Assembly (NCBI GenBank): GCA_020632695.1
Contig: JACKFB010000021.1
Span: forward strand, 1-64,000
Source: Deltaproteobacteria bacterium
GTDB lineage: Bacteria; Myxococcota_A; UBA9042; PHBI01; JACKFB01
Direction: 5' to 3'
Length of the DNA stretch: 64,000 nucleotides
Part shown: positions 21,681 to 29,669 of the stretch, piece by piece
Layout: each line of letters opens with the position of its first letter
Numbering within the stretch: the first letter of the stretch is position 1
Notes under the pieces: generated by a model
The model's database searches: none
What the model was told of the DNA's origin: nothing
The model's input: the letters and a program-made list of their open reading frames with translations, nothing else
Translations under genes and position numbers: made by a program

Positions 21681-23863
21681 ACGCCGCAACCGCCCCCACC
21701 GCCCCGAAAGCGCCCCCCATCGATGTAGAGGCGCCGAATGAGGCGAGCGAGGCCGCCGCTGACGGCGGCGCGACCGAGCGCGGGCCGAGTCGGGCCCCAG
21801 GCCCGTCGCAGGCCCGACGCGAGGGAGCGACGTCGTCAGCGGCGGCCGCAGCCGACTCAGGCGGTGCCTCGGCCGATTCCCCGTCGCAGGCCCGGCGTGA
21901 GGGAGCGCCGTCGTCAGCGGCGGCCGCAGCCGACTCAGGCGGTGCCTCGGCCGTCCACGGCGCCTTGTTGGGGCGGCCGGACTACGCCCTGCTCGACGCG
22001 GCCTGGCGGGAGGTGCTCGGGGATCTCGGGCGGGGGGCTTGGAGTGAGGCGGCGGGGCGGCAGTCGCGTGTCATCGAGTTGGGGCGGGATCTGGGGTTGC
22101 CCAACCTGCCGCAGCTCTCGGCGGTGCTTCTGCGGGCCGCGGATGACGCCGCGCGCGACGGCGCGGTCGACGGCGCGGAGAGCCTGGCCAGCGCCGCGGT
22201 GACGCTGTCGCCGGACCTGGTGGCGCCTCGCGTCGAGAAGACCCGCTACCTCTTCCAGCGCACCCCCTTCGCCCTGGCCACGCAGATCCGCGAGATACGC
22301 CGGGCCTTCGAGAACCTGCGCGTCGACCTGCCCGCGCTGCTCGCCTTCGCCGGAAACGCCGTCACCGCGACGAGCTGGGTCATCATCCTGCTGCTGGTGG
22401 CCTTCGCCTTCGCCATGGTCCTGCGCTACTTCCGCTTCGCCGCCAGCGACCTGCGCCGCCTGCTCCCTCGCGGCGTGACCCAGGCCCAGACCTCGCTGCT
22501 CCTCTTCGTGCTGCTGCTCGCGCCCTTCTTCGCCGGCCTCGGCGTGCTCTGCACCGCCGGCGTCTGGCTCTGCGCGACCGCGCTCTACCAGCGCACCGCC
22601 GAGCGCGTCGCCACCGTCATCCTGGTGGTCGGCATGGCCGCGCTGCCCCGCCTCTCCACCGACGTGCTGCGCGCCCTCTCCTTCCCCGCCACCGCCGCGG
22701 CCACCATCGATCGCTGCGCCACCGGGCCCTGCACGCTCGAGGAGGAGGCCGAGGTCGTCACCTACGCCAACACCCACCGCCACGCCTTCGAGAGCAACTT
22801 CACCGCGGCGCTCACCCTGGCGCGCGACGGCCGCCTCGACGCCACCGAGCGCGCCCGGGCCGAGAGCTACGCGCGCACCGCGCTGGAGCTGACGCCCGGC
22901 CCGGAGATCCTGACCCTGCGCGGCAACCTCGCCTACTTCGGCGCGCTCGAGCACTGTGGCGGCGCCCGCATGGGCCTCCCCAAGGCCAGCGCCCAGGTCG
23001 AGGCCTCCTTCCGCGACGCCATCGCCTCCTGGGAGCAGGCCCGCGCGCTCGAACCCTCCTACCTGCCGGCCACCTACAACGCCGCCGTGACGCACCTGCA
23101 GCTCGGCGACGAAGCCGAGGGGCAGAGCCTGCTCGAGTCCGCCCTGGCCCTGGACCCCAGCGCCGTCGCCACCTGGAACAAGGAGTTCGCCCGCGAGCAG
23201 AACCTCCTTCGCTGCCGCGAGACCGAGCTGCCGGCGCGCCACCTGATGCCGCCGCGGCTGCCCACCGACGGGCTGCTGAACGACGTGTTCGCCGAGGACC
23301 TGCCCGCAGTCGGCCTGATCGTGCCCTACGCCGAGCTGGTCACCGCCCGCATCGGCGTCCGCGGCGTGCTGGCGGTGGCGATCGCCACCCTGGTCATCTG
23401 CCTGCTGATGTGGACCTTGTCCCGTACCATCCGCCCCTCGCGCCCGTGCCGCGAGTGCGACGCCGTGGCCGATCCCCGCACGCGCCTGGACCTCGGCGCC
23501 CGGTCGATCTGCGAGCGCTGCCTGCTGACCGACATCCGCCGCAGCTTCGCCGACCCCAAGGAGCAGTGGTTCCGCGACAAGGAGCGCGAGCTCGCCCGCG
23601 CCCGCAGCGCCCGCCGAGCGCGCTGGCTGTCCTGGTTCCTGCCGGGCATCGCCCAGCTCCTACGCGGCGCGCCGCTGCGCGGCCTGCTCTTCCTGGGCCT
23701 CATGCTGGCCTGCGGCATCGCCGGGCTCGCCCTCAACGTCGTGGTCGACGACCCGGTCAGCCCATCGGGGATCGGCGCAGGCCGCCTGGCCTTCTTCGGA
23801 ACCATCGCCGCGCTGACCTGGCTGGTCTCCGTCATCGACGCCCACTCGGCGAGGGGCGCCTGA
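21566..23863 (+). CDS. Membrane TPR protein with zinc-ribbon-like motif; 5' end frame-disrupted
   Basis: This frame (765 residues from GTG 21566) is the conserved body of a protein whose signal peptide lies out of frame at 21226. Residues 1-130 are low complexity. Hydrophobic segments lie near 268-288, 309-336, 346-360 and 598-618. A TPR-like region (about 400-540) includes YLPATYNAAVTHLQLGDEAE. A CREC...CERC pair near 628-650 looks like a zinc ribbon facing the cytoplasm, followed by two C-terminal helices. No enzyme motif is seen. It overlaps the next gene by one base, so the two probably work together at the membrane. The true N-terminus depends on whether the frame breaks are real. Confidence 0.75.
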   Translation: MAVAGTETVPVARDRGRNQTVPVAVAEAGTETVAGTDADAATAPTAPKAPPIDVEAPNEASEAAADGGATERGPSRAPGPSQARREGATSSAAAAADSGGASADSPSQARREGAPSSAAAAADSGGASAVHGALLGRPDYALLDAAWREVLGDLGRGAWSEAAGRQSRVIELGRDLGLPNLPQLSAVLLRAADDAARDGAVDGAESLASAAVTLSPDLVAPRVEKTRYLFQRTPFALATQIREIRRAFENLRVDLPALLAFAGNAVTATSWVIILLLVAFAFAMVLRYFRFAASDLRRLLPRGVTQAQTSLLLFVLLLAPFFAGLGVLCTAGVWLCATALYQRTAERVATVILVVGMAALPRLSTDVLRALSFPATAAATIDRCATGPCTLEEEAEVVTYANTHRHAFESNFTAALTLARDGRLDATERARAESYARTALELTPGPEILTLRGNLAYFGALEHCGGARMGLPKASAQVEASFRDAIASWEQARALEPSYLPATYNAAVTHLQLGDEAEGQSLLESALALDPSAVATWNKEFAREQNLLRCRETELPARHLMPPRLPTDGLLNDVFAEDLPAVGLIVPYAELVTARIGVRGVLAVAIATLVICLLMWTLSRTIRPSRPCRECDAVADPRTRLDLGARSICERCLLTDIRRSFADPKEQWFRDKERELARARSARRARWLSWFLPGIAQLLRGAPLRGLLFLGLMLACGIAGLALNVVVDDPVSPSGIGAGRLAFFGTIAALTWLVSVIDAHSARGA
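21803..21958 (+). repeat. In-frame 78-bp tandem duplication
   Basis: CCGTCGCAGGCCCGACGCGA starts a 78-base unit at 21803 that repeats at 21881 with few changes, duplicating 26 residues that include ATSSAAAAADSGGAS. The segment 21750-21858 is the coding counterpart of the intergenic module at 12691-12798. Confidence 0.85.
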
Positions 23864-24990
23864 TGGCCGAGCCCGCGGACGGCTGGACCCTCGAGGAGGT
23901 CCTGGGCGTGATGGACGCCGAGCACCGTACCGGCGTGCTCGAGGCGGTGGGCAAGGATCTGGCGGCGCGCGTCCACCTCCGCAACGGCTACGTCGTGGGC
24001 ATCGTCCGCGCCGACTCGGGCTCGCGCTGGCGCCTGGGCGACTACCTGACCGAGAGCGGGGCCGTCACCGTCGATCAGATCGTGGCGGCCCGCCGCGAGG
24101 CCACCAAGAAGGGCATGGACATCGAGGAAGCGCTGGTCAAGCAGGGGCGCATCTCCGAGGACGGGCTGCGGCGCTTCGCCGACACCTACGTGCTCGACGA
24201 GCTGATGCCGCTGTTCCGCGTCGAGGAGCTCGACTTCAAGTTCCTGGAGGAGCGCCCCATCCCGGCTCGCTTCGCCACGCCCTTGCCGGTCTCCTTCGTG
24301 CTCCGCGAGGCCGAACGCCAGCGGGGGCATTTCGACGCCTTGCGGCAGCGGGTCGGCCACCCGGCCGCCATCTACAAGCGGGACAGCAGCGTGATGGGTG
24401 AGGTGCTCGGCTACGAGGAGCCCGAGCGCGGCGACACCACCCTGGAGCTGTCGGCCAACGCCCGCGCCGTCTACTTCTTCATCAACGGCGAGCGCAGCGT
24501 CCAGGCGGTCTCCCACGCCGCGGCGCTCACCCTCTTCGACACCTACGCTGCCATGAACGAGCTGCTCGAGGCCTGGCTCATCACCGTGATCGCGCCGCTG
24601 GGCGACACCGGCGGCCAGAGCGCCGCGGTCTCGTACCTGCCGCGCGTGGTGACCGTGCTGACCTGGGGCATCGTGGCCGCGGTGCTCGCGCTGGGCGCCG
24701 ACTTCGCCTGGCGCCACATCGGGACGATCCACGCCTCGGCCACCACGGCCATCCCGGCTGCCGGCAACCGGGTCCGCGATGCCCGGATGCAGCTCACCCA
24801 CGACGCGCTCCAGCTCTATCGCTTGCATCATGGCGCCTTCCCGCAGAGGCTCCCCGATCTCGTCGCGGCCGGGTATCTCCCGCCCCGACGCCGCGCGCTG
24901 CTCTCCGACCTGCGGTACGCCCCGGTCGAGGACGGCTACACCCTCGAACCCGCACGCCCACCCCGCGCCCCGAGCCCGAACGAGCCTTGA
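23863..24990 (+). CDS. DUF4388/MshEN-like protein with membrane helix and pseudopilin-like tail
   Basis: This is a 375-residue protein. The N-terminal 70 residues (TGVLEAVGKDLAARVHLRNG) look like the DUF4388/PatA-type domain. Residues 55-130 (RLGDYLTESGAVT, DIEEALVKQGRIS) resemble the paired helical repeats at the N-terminus of type II secretion and type IV pilus ATPases. A helix (VVTVLTWGIVAAVLALGADF) sits near 265-285. The end, with ALQLYRLHHGAFPQRLPDLV and GYTLEP, resembles the soluble part of a GspG-type pseudopilin. The combination suggests a sensor or adaptor for an envelope machine, as inference. Its ATG overlaps the previous stop by one base and its stop overlaps phoH. Confidence 0.7.
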   Translation: MAEPADGWTLEEVLGVMDAEHRTGVLEAVGKDLAARVHLRNGYVVGIVRADSGSRWRLGDYLTESGAVTVDQIVAARREATKKGMDIEEALVKQGRISEDGLRRFADTYVLDELMPLFRVEELDFKFLEERPIPARFATPLPVSFVLREAERQRGHFDALRQRVGHPAAIYKRDSSVMGEVLGYEEPERGDTTLELSANARAVYFFINGERSVQAVSHAAALTLFDTYAAMNELLEAWLITVIAPLGDTGGQSAAVSYLPRVVTVLTWGIVAAVLALGADFAWRHIGTIHASATTAIPAAGNRVRDARMQLTHDALQLYRLHHGAFPQRLPDLVAAGYLPPRRRALLSDLRYAPVEDGYTLEPARPPRAPSPNEP

Positions 24991-26015
24991 GCGAGTCGAC
25001 CCAGCCCATCCAGCTCACCTTCGATGACCCCGACGCGTTCCAGCGCCTGTGCGGCGCCAACGACGAGCACCTGCGCATCGCCGGCCGGCGCGCCCGGGTC
25101 GAGGTGCAGGCCCGCGGCAACACCCTGACGCTGCGCGGCGAGCCCCACGACGCCGAGCTGGTCGCCGACACCCTCACCCAGCTCTACGAGCTGGTCCGCG
25201 ACGGCCACCCGGTCTACCCGCCCGACATCCGGCGCAGCGTCGACATCGTGGCGGGCGGCGGCCGGCTGGCCGAGGTCTTCCTCGACACGGTGCTGGTCGC
25301 CTCGGGCAAGCGCCGCATCGCCCCCAAGAACCTCGCGCAGAAGCACTACATCGACGCCATCCGCCGCCACGACCTGAGCTTCGGCATCGGACCGGCCGGG
25401 ACGGGGAAGACCTATTTGGCGATGGCCCTCGCCGTCTCGGGGCTGGTGGCCGGCGACGTCAAGCGCATCGTGCTGACCCGCCCGGCGGTCGAGGCCGGCG
25501 AGCGGCTGGGGTTCCTGCCCGGCGACATGGCCGAGAAGGTGAACCCGTACCTGCGGCCGCTCTACGACGCGCTCTACGACATGCTGGACCTGCGCCGCGT
25601 CCAGGATCTGATGACCGACGGTGTCATCGAGGTGGCGCCGCTGGCCTTCATGCGCGGCCGCACGCTGAACGACTGCTTCGTCATCCTGGACGAGGCCCAG
25701 AACGCCACCCGCGAGCAGATGCGCATGTTCCTGACGCGCCTCGGCTTCGGCGCGCGGGCGGTGGTGACCGGCGACGTGACCCAGACCGATCTGCCCGACC
25801 GCGAGCGCAGCGGGCTGGAGCACGCGCGGCGCATCCTCGACGGCGTCGAGGGCATCGCGATGTGCGAGTTCACCGCCGAGGACGTGGTGCGACACCCGCT
25901 GGTGGCGCGCATCATCCGCGCCTACGAGCAGGACGACGCGCGCGCGCCCCGACCCATCCCGCTGCGGGTGGGCGGCGAGCTTGTCCCCGAGGGAGGCGTG
26001 GATGGCGGAGCCTGA
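24987..26015 (+). CDS. PhoH-like ATPase
   Basis: This 342-residue PhoH-family P-loop ATPase is probably involved in RNA or ribosome metabolism, since it is usually linked to ybeY. Walker A is GPAGTGKT at residues 135-142, Walker B is FVILDEAQN, and the family motifs KHYIDAI, LTRPAVEAGERLGFLPGD and VVTGDVTQTDLP are present. The N-terminal 75 residues form a KH-like segment typical of the family. The start is TTG 24987, overlapping the previous stop as TTGA, because no ATG or GTG fits the family's N-terminus. Its last bases overlap ybeY. Confidence 0.93.
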   Translation: MSESTQPIQLTFDDPDAFQRLCGANDEHLRIAGRRARVEVQARGNTLTLRGEPHDAELVADTLTQLYELVRDGHPVYPPDIRRSVDIVAGGGRLAEVFLDTVLVASGKRRIAPKNLAQKHYIDAIRRHDLSFGIGPAGTGKTYLAMALAVSGLVAGDVKRIVLTRPAVEAGERLGFLPGDMAEKVNPYLRPLYDALYDMLDLRRVQDLMTDGVIEVAPLAFMRGRTLNDCFVILDEAQNATREQMRMFLTRLGFGARAVVTGDVTQTDLPDRERSGLEHARRILDGVEGIAMCEFTAEDVVRHPLVARIIRAYEQDDARAPRPIPLRVGGELVPEGGVDGGA

Positions 26016-26493
26016 GATGGAGGGCGGCGTGGACGTGCTCTGGGAGCACCGCGGCGCCGAGGACGACGCGCTGGTGGCGCTGATGGAGGCGCGCGGCGCG
26101 GCGCTGCTGGACGCGGCGGCGGTGCGCGAGCGGGAGCTGTCGATCGTGCTCACCGACGACGCGACGATCCGCCGCTACAACGCGACCTGGCGCGGCGAGG
26201 ACAAGGCCACGGACGTCCTGAGCTTCCCCATGGACGAGGGCGAGGGGGCGCCGCCGGGCGGAGGCGGGCCCCTGGGTGACGTGGTGCTCAGCCTGGACAC
26301 GGCGGCGGCGCAGGCGACCGAGCACGGCCAGAGCCTGGAGGACGAGCTCACCTTCCTGCTGGTGCACGGGTTCTGCCACCTGCTCGGCCACGACCACGCC
26401 GAGCCCGACGAGGCCGCGCAGATGCGCGCCGAGGAGGAGCGGCTGCTGGCCCGGGTCGCCCCCGGCGCCGCCCGACCGCCCACGCCCTATTAG
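26002..26493 (+). CDS. ybeY: Endoribonuclease YbeY (16S rRNA maturation)
   Basis: This 163-residue metalloprotein acts in 16S rRNA 3'-end processing and ribosome quality control. The zinc signature H-G-x3-H-x5-H is present as HGFCHLLGHDH with His122, His126 and His132. Upstream are the conserved YNATWRGEDKATDVLSFPM and LGDVVLSLDTA. The ATG at 26002 follows GGGAGG by five bases and overlaps the end of phoH, matching the common phoH-ybeY pairing. A slightly longer upstream frame lacks a ribosome site. Confidence 0.95.
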   Translation: MAEPEMEGGVDVLWEHRGAEDDALVALMEARGAALLDAAAVRERELSIVLTDDATIRRYNATWRGEDKATDVLSFPMDEGEGAPPGGGGPLGDVVLSLDTAAAQATEHGQSLEDELTFLLVHGFCHLLGHDHAEPDEAAQMRAEEERLLARVAPGAARPPTPY

Positions 26494-26567
26494 AAAGCTA
26501 TCAGGAAGCTTCACCCCGCATGCTTGATCTCCACCGCCCGTCCCCGCCCGGCGCGAACGAGGAAGAG

Positions 26568-26613
26568 CTTCATCCACCAGGGTCGGTCGTCGCGACCGAT
26601 GGGCAACTACTGA
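26568..26613 (+). repeat. Solo copy of the end of the 20.5-kb tandem repeat
   Basis: CTTCAT and ATGGGCAACTACTGA are separated by 25 bases here and by 23 bases in the array at 20577-20620 and its last unit. The 15-base match is exact while the intervening bases differ. It lies between ybeY and the aldolase-like gene. Confidence 0.55.
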
Positions 26614-26636
26614 GGGCCGAGCACCGAGAGGAGCGC

Positions 26637-27296
26637 ATGCGCGGAACAGCACGGGACTTCGAGCACGCCCTCGACGCGGCGCCGGCCATCGCCCTGGTGG
26701 AGGCCGAGCGCATCGATCTGGCGATGCACGCCGCCAGCGCCTGCATCGCCGGCGGTCACCGCCTGCTGGCCGTGTCGGCGCGGGTGCCGGACCACCTCGA
26801 GCTGGTGCGCGCGCTGGTGCCGCGGCACGATCTGCTGGTGGGCGTGTGCATGCCCGCGAGTGCCGCGGACGCGGACGCGGCGATGGCCGACGGGGCCTGC
26901 TTCGTGCTGGGGGCCGACGTGGACGCTGAGATGGCCGCCGCCGCCAGCGCACGGGGCGCCGTCTGGCTGCCCGGCGTGGTCACACCGGGCGAGCTGCGCG
27001 CGGCCCAGGCGGCCGGCGCGACGCACGTGCATCTCTACCCCGCCCTGGCCGGCCCCCAGATGCTGCCACTCTTGCGTCGCGCGGCGCCGGGCCTGGCCTG
27101 GGTGATCGGCGGGACCGCGCCGGCCGACACGATGGAGGCCTGGATGAACGCAGGCGCCCGCGCCGTGGTGCTCGACGAGGCCATCGCCTCGGCGGAGCTC
27201 CTCGCCGCTGGCGACATGATGGCCGTGCGGGCCCGGGCCGCGGCCACCCACCGCGAGGCCAGCCGGCTCTCGCTCAAGGCGCGAGGTGCCTCGTGA
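26637..27296 (+). CDS. KDPG/KHG-aldolase-like protein lacking catalytic residues
   Basis: This 219-residue TIM-barrel protein follows the Eda (2-keto-3-deoxy-6-phosphogluconate aldolase) pattern strand by strand, for example IAGGHRLLAVSAR, VWLPGVVTPGELRAAQAAG and WVIGGTAPADTMEAWMNAGA. However, the Schiff-base lysine, in the KFFPAE motif of Eda, is replaced by His132 in HVHLYPA. The catalytic Glu45 is Ala45. It should not work as a class I aldolase by the known mechanism. GAGAGGAG just before ATG 26637 fixes the start; an earlier in-frame ATG would include the repeat copy. It overlaps the PfkB kinase as GTGA, so it may be a regulatory or non-aldolase partner of that kinase. Confidence 0.75.
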   Translation: MRGTARDFEHALDAAPAIALVEAERIDLAMHAASACIAGGHRLLAVSARVPDHLELVRALVPRHDLLVGVCMPASAADADAAMADGACFVLGADVDAEMAAAASARGAVWLPGVVTPGELRAAQAAGATHVHLYPALAGPQMLPLLRRAAPGLAWVIGGTAPADTMEAWMNAGARAVVLDEAIASAELLAAGDMMAVRARAAATHREASRLSLKARGAS

Positions 27297-28261
27297 GCGA
27301 CGAGCGCGGCCTGGGCCTGGTCGTGGTCGGCGACGCCCACCTCACCCTCGGCGCCACCGGGCCGCTCGAGGAGGCCACGAGCTTTCGGCGCACCCTCGGC
27401 GGCGACGCGGTGCTCACTGCGATCGTCGCGGCCCGCGCCGGGGTCGAGGTGGCGCTGGTCACCCGGGTCGGCGAGGACCCCTTCTCGGACTGGATGCTCC
27501 AGAGCTTCGAGGCCGAGGGGCTGCACCTGGACTACACCCGGCAGGTGGCCGGACCCAGCCCGCTATTGCTGGTCGGTGCCGGTCACGAGGGCCGCCAGAG
27601 CGCGCGCTACGTCGGCGGGGCGGCCGCCGCCACGATGGAGCCGGCCGACCTGGCCGACATCCCCTGGGATCTCGTGCGCCTGCTCTTCGTCGCGGGCAGC
27701 TTCCAGTCCCTGGGCCCCGAGCAGCGCAGGACCGCGGTGGCCGCCTTCGAGACCGCGCGCGGGGCGGGTGTGCGCACGGTGCACGACCCCACGCTGGTGC
27801 CGGGGCTGTGGTCGCGGGACGACCAGGCCCAGGCTCGCGCCGCCTTCGAGTCGCTGCTGCCCCACACCGACCTGCTGATCCTGACGGCGCCCTACGCGTC
27901 CGGCCGGCTGCTGGGGCGCCCGCTGGCCGCCGAGGCCGCCGAGGAGGCCCGCCTCCGAGGGGTGGCCGCGGTCGTGGTGCGTCACGCCGACGGTAGCGCG
28001 GTGGTCGCTGAGCAGCGGGAGCTGCACCGCCTCGAGGCGCCCGCCGACCGGGCCGGCCTGGGCGATCCGTCGCGACCCGCGATCTTCGACGGGGTGCTCC
28101 TGGCCGCGCTGGGGTCGGGCCTCCCGCTGCTGGCCGCGACCGAGCTGGCGCTGGCCGCCGATCGGGCGACGCCACCCGGGCCGCGCGAGCTGGGCTCCCT
28201 GCCCGACGCCGCCCGCCTGGCGGGGAACCTGGGCATCGCCAGCACGCCCTCGCGCCGCTGA
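27293..28261 (+). CDS. PfkB-family carbohydrate kinase
   Basis: This 322-residue ribokinase-type kinase probably phosphorylates a sugar, sugar acid or nucleoside. The N-terminal signature GGDAVLTAIVAARAG and VTRVGEDPFSDWM is clear. The C-terminal active-site motif is DRAGLGD, with probable catalytic Asp258. It is followed by five extra residues (PSRPA) before the usual FDGVLLAAL helix. Pairing with an Eda-like gene suggests 2-keto-3-deoxygluconate kinase, but the partner's lost catalytic residues weaken that inference. The start is GTG 27293, overlapping the previous stop. Confidence 0.85.
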   Translation: MSDERGLGLVVVGDAHLTLGATGPLEEATSFRRTLGGDAVLTAIVAARAGVEVALVTRVGEDPFSDWMLQSFEAEGLHLDYTRQVAGPSPLLLVGAGHEGRQSARYVGGAAAATMEPADLADIPWDLVRLLFVAGSFQSLGPEQRRTAVAAFETARGAGVRTVHDPTLVPGLWSRDDQAQARAAFESLLPHTDLLILTAPYASGRLLGRPLAAEAAEEARLRGVAAVVVRHADGSAVVAEQRELHRLEAPADRAGLGDPSRPAIFDGVLLAALGSGLPLLAATELALAADRATPPGPRELGSLPDAARLAGNLGIASTPSRR

Positions 28262-28335
28262 GCGCCGCCGCGCAGCGCAGTTTCCCGCAAGACTTCAGCG
28301 GGTTACATCGCATGGACCCCTAAGGGGTTCCACGC

Positions 28336-28364
28336 TTGGCATCCGCGCGCGTATCGCGTAATTT
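28336..28364 (+). promoter_or_regulatory. Sigma-70-type promoter
   Basis: TTGGCA (28336-28341) and TAATTT (28359-28364) are exactly 17 bases apart in a locally AT-richer segment. The palindrome ACCCCTAAGGGGT lies just upstream. The gene served is probably the ferredoxin at 28589, giving a leader of about 220 bases. Confidence 0.5.
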
Positions 28365-28476
28365 TGCGTTGGTTCAGGTGACGGCGTGTCCGTTCCCTCT
28401 CAGGCCTGGGCAGGTGATCATCCGAACCGCGCACGGCACTCCCCTTGGCCTGTCTGGGGATGGCTGTGATCGCACT

Positions 28477-28526
28477 GGCCGATGGTGACCAGCCCCCGGG
28501 TACCATCGGCCATACTTTTCATGGCC
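28477..28526 (+). promoter_or_regulatory. Two mutually exclusive hairpins in the ferredoxin leader
   Basis: GGCCGATGGT (28477-28486) pairs perfectly with ACCATCGGCC (28502-28511) across a 15-base loop. GGCCAT (28508-28513) pairs with ATGGCC (28521-28526) across ACTTTTC. The two structures share bases 28508-28511, so only one can form at a time. This is the arrangement of an attenuator or a switch. The rest of the 28262-28588 gap shows nothing beyond the promoter. Confidence 0.4.
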
Positions 28527-28588
28527 GACCGACTCCCCCCGCTGGGGTCGGTCGCGCCGATGAAGTGCCCGACCGTGTCGAGGAGCTG

Positions 28589-28918
28589 ATGCGCGCGGAA
28601 TACCGGATCCTCTGGCACCTCCCCGACGGGACGACGCTGGAGTCTGACGGCTACGCGCCGCTCAACCTGCTGGCCCACGCCGAGATCCTGGGCATCCCGC
28701 TGCCCCAGGCCTGCGGCGGGCAGGCGGAGTGCGGGACCTGCCGCGTGCGGGTGCTGCGCGGCGACCTGACGCCCCCGAGCGGCGACGAGCGGGTGCTGGT
28801 CGAGGATCACCGCAAGCAGTTCGCGCCCGACGAGCGGCTGTCGTGCCGCGCCAGGCCACGGAGCGACCTGGAGCTGGTGCTGCGCAGGCGGCGGCCGCGG
28901 GACCTGCGCGAGGACTGA
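28589..28918 (+). CDS. [2Fe-2S] ferredoxin
   Basis: This 109-residue plant-type ferredoxin transfers electrons. The cluster motif is ACGGQAECGTC (C-x5-C-x2-C), with the fourth Cys in DERLSCRA. The ATG at 28589 follows AGGAG by three bases; in-frame starts to 28445 add sequence without ferredoxin character and cover the hairpins. The Arg-rich C-terminus (RRRRPRDLRED) is unusual and may mediate partner binding. No dedicated reductase is next to it. It converges on the HAD gene, five bases away. Confidence 0.9.
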   Translation: MRAEYRILWHLPDGTTLESDGYAPLNLLAHAEILGIPLPQACGGQAECGTCRVRVLRGDLTPPSGDERVLVEDHRKQFAPDERLSCRARPRSDLELVLRRRRPRDLRED

Positions 28919-28923
28919 CCGGG

Positions 28924-29583
28924 TCAGCGGAACAGGTGCGGCCGCAGCGCGTCGAGGTGCGGGCCGCGCTCGTGGTGGTGCGAGGCGGCGATGAGCTCGG
29001 CGGGGGCGTCCCCCCAGGCGATGGACAGGCCGGCGACCTCCGCGGCGGCCACGTCGTTGGGCCCATCGCCCACGAAGGCGGTGCGCCCCGTCGCGACGCC
29101 GAAGCGGCGGGCCAGCGCGCGCAAGCCCGCGGCCTTGTGCTGGCGGTCGTAGGGGGTGGGCTCGCCGCCGCTGAGCGCGCCGGCGCCGTCGAAGTGGAGC
29201 CGGTTGATGTGGACGGCGTCGAAGTCCAGCCCGCCGAGCACGGTGTCGAGCACCAGATCGACGCCGCCGCTCAGGATCGCCACCCGCGCGCCCCCGCGCC
29301 GGAGGTCCTCGACCAGGGCGCGGGCCCCCGGCGCGGGCTCCAGGCTGCGCGCGATGGCGACGACATCGTCGCGGCGGGCGCCGGCCGCCCGCAGCATCCG
29401 GACGTCGTGGGCGAACCAGTCGGCGTAGGCGATCGCCCCGGAGAGGCCCAGCCCGACCACCCGGGCGCGCTCCGCCGGGTCGGTCCCCAGCCGCTCGTGC
29501 AGGGTCTTCCAGATCGGCTCGTGGTGGGCGACCAGCGTCCCGTCCAGGTCGAAGGCGACCAGCTCGTAGCGCGGTTGGGGCAT
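28924..29583 (-). CDS. HAD-superfamily phosphatase (SerB-like)
   Basis: This 219-residue phosphatase has the HAD motif I FDLDGTL (nucleophile Asp12, acid Asp14), motif II ILSGG, a conserved Lys near RQHKAAGLR and motif IV FVGDGPNDVAAA. The cap is the small helical type found in phosphoserine phosphatase-like enzymes, so a small phosphorylated metabolite is the likely substrate. The exact substrate cannot be set. It is divergent from the M29 aminopeptidase gene with an 86-base gap. Confidence 0.9.
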   Translation of the reverse strand: MPQPRYELVAFDLDGTLVAHHEPIWKTLHERLGTDPAERARVVGLGLSGAIAYADWFAHDVRMLRAAGARRDDVVAIARSLEPAPGARALVEDLRRGGARVAILSGGVDLVLDTVLGGLDFDAVHINRLHFDGAGALSGGEPTPYDRQHKAAGLRALARRFGVATGRTAFVGDGPNDVAAAEVAGLSIAWGDAPAELIAASHHHERGPHLDALRPHLFR

Positions 29584-29669
29584 CGGGAGGCTCGACCAGG
29601 CGGCGCGACGGTGGAGGGGTGGGCGGCGGCGATGGTACCTTGCCGCCGGTGCATCCCCAACCTCCCGCG

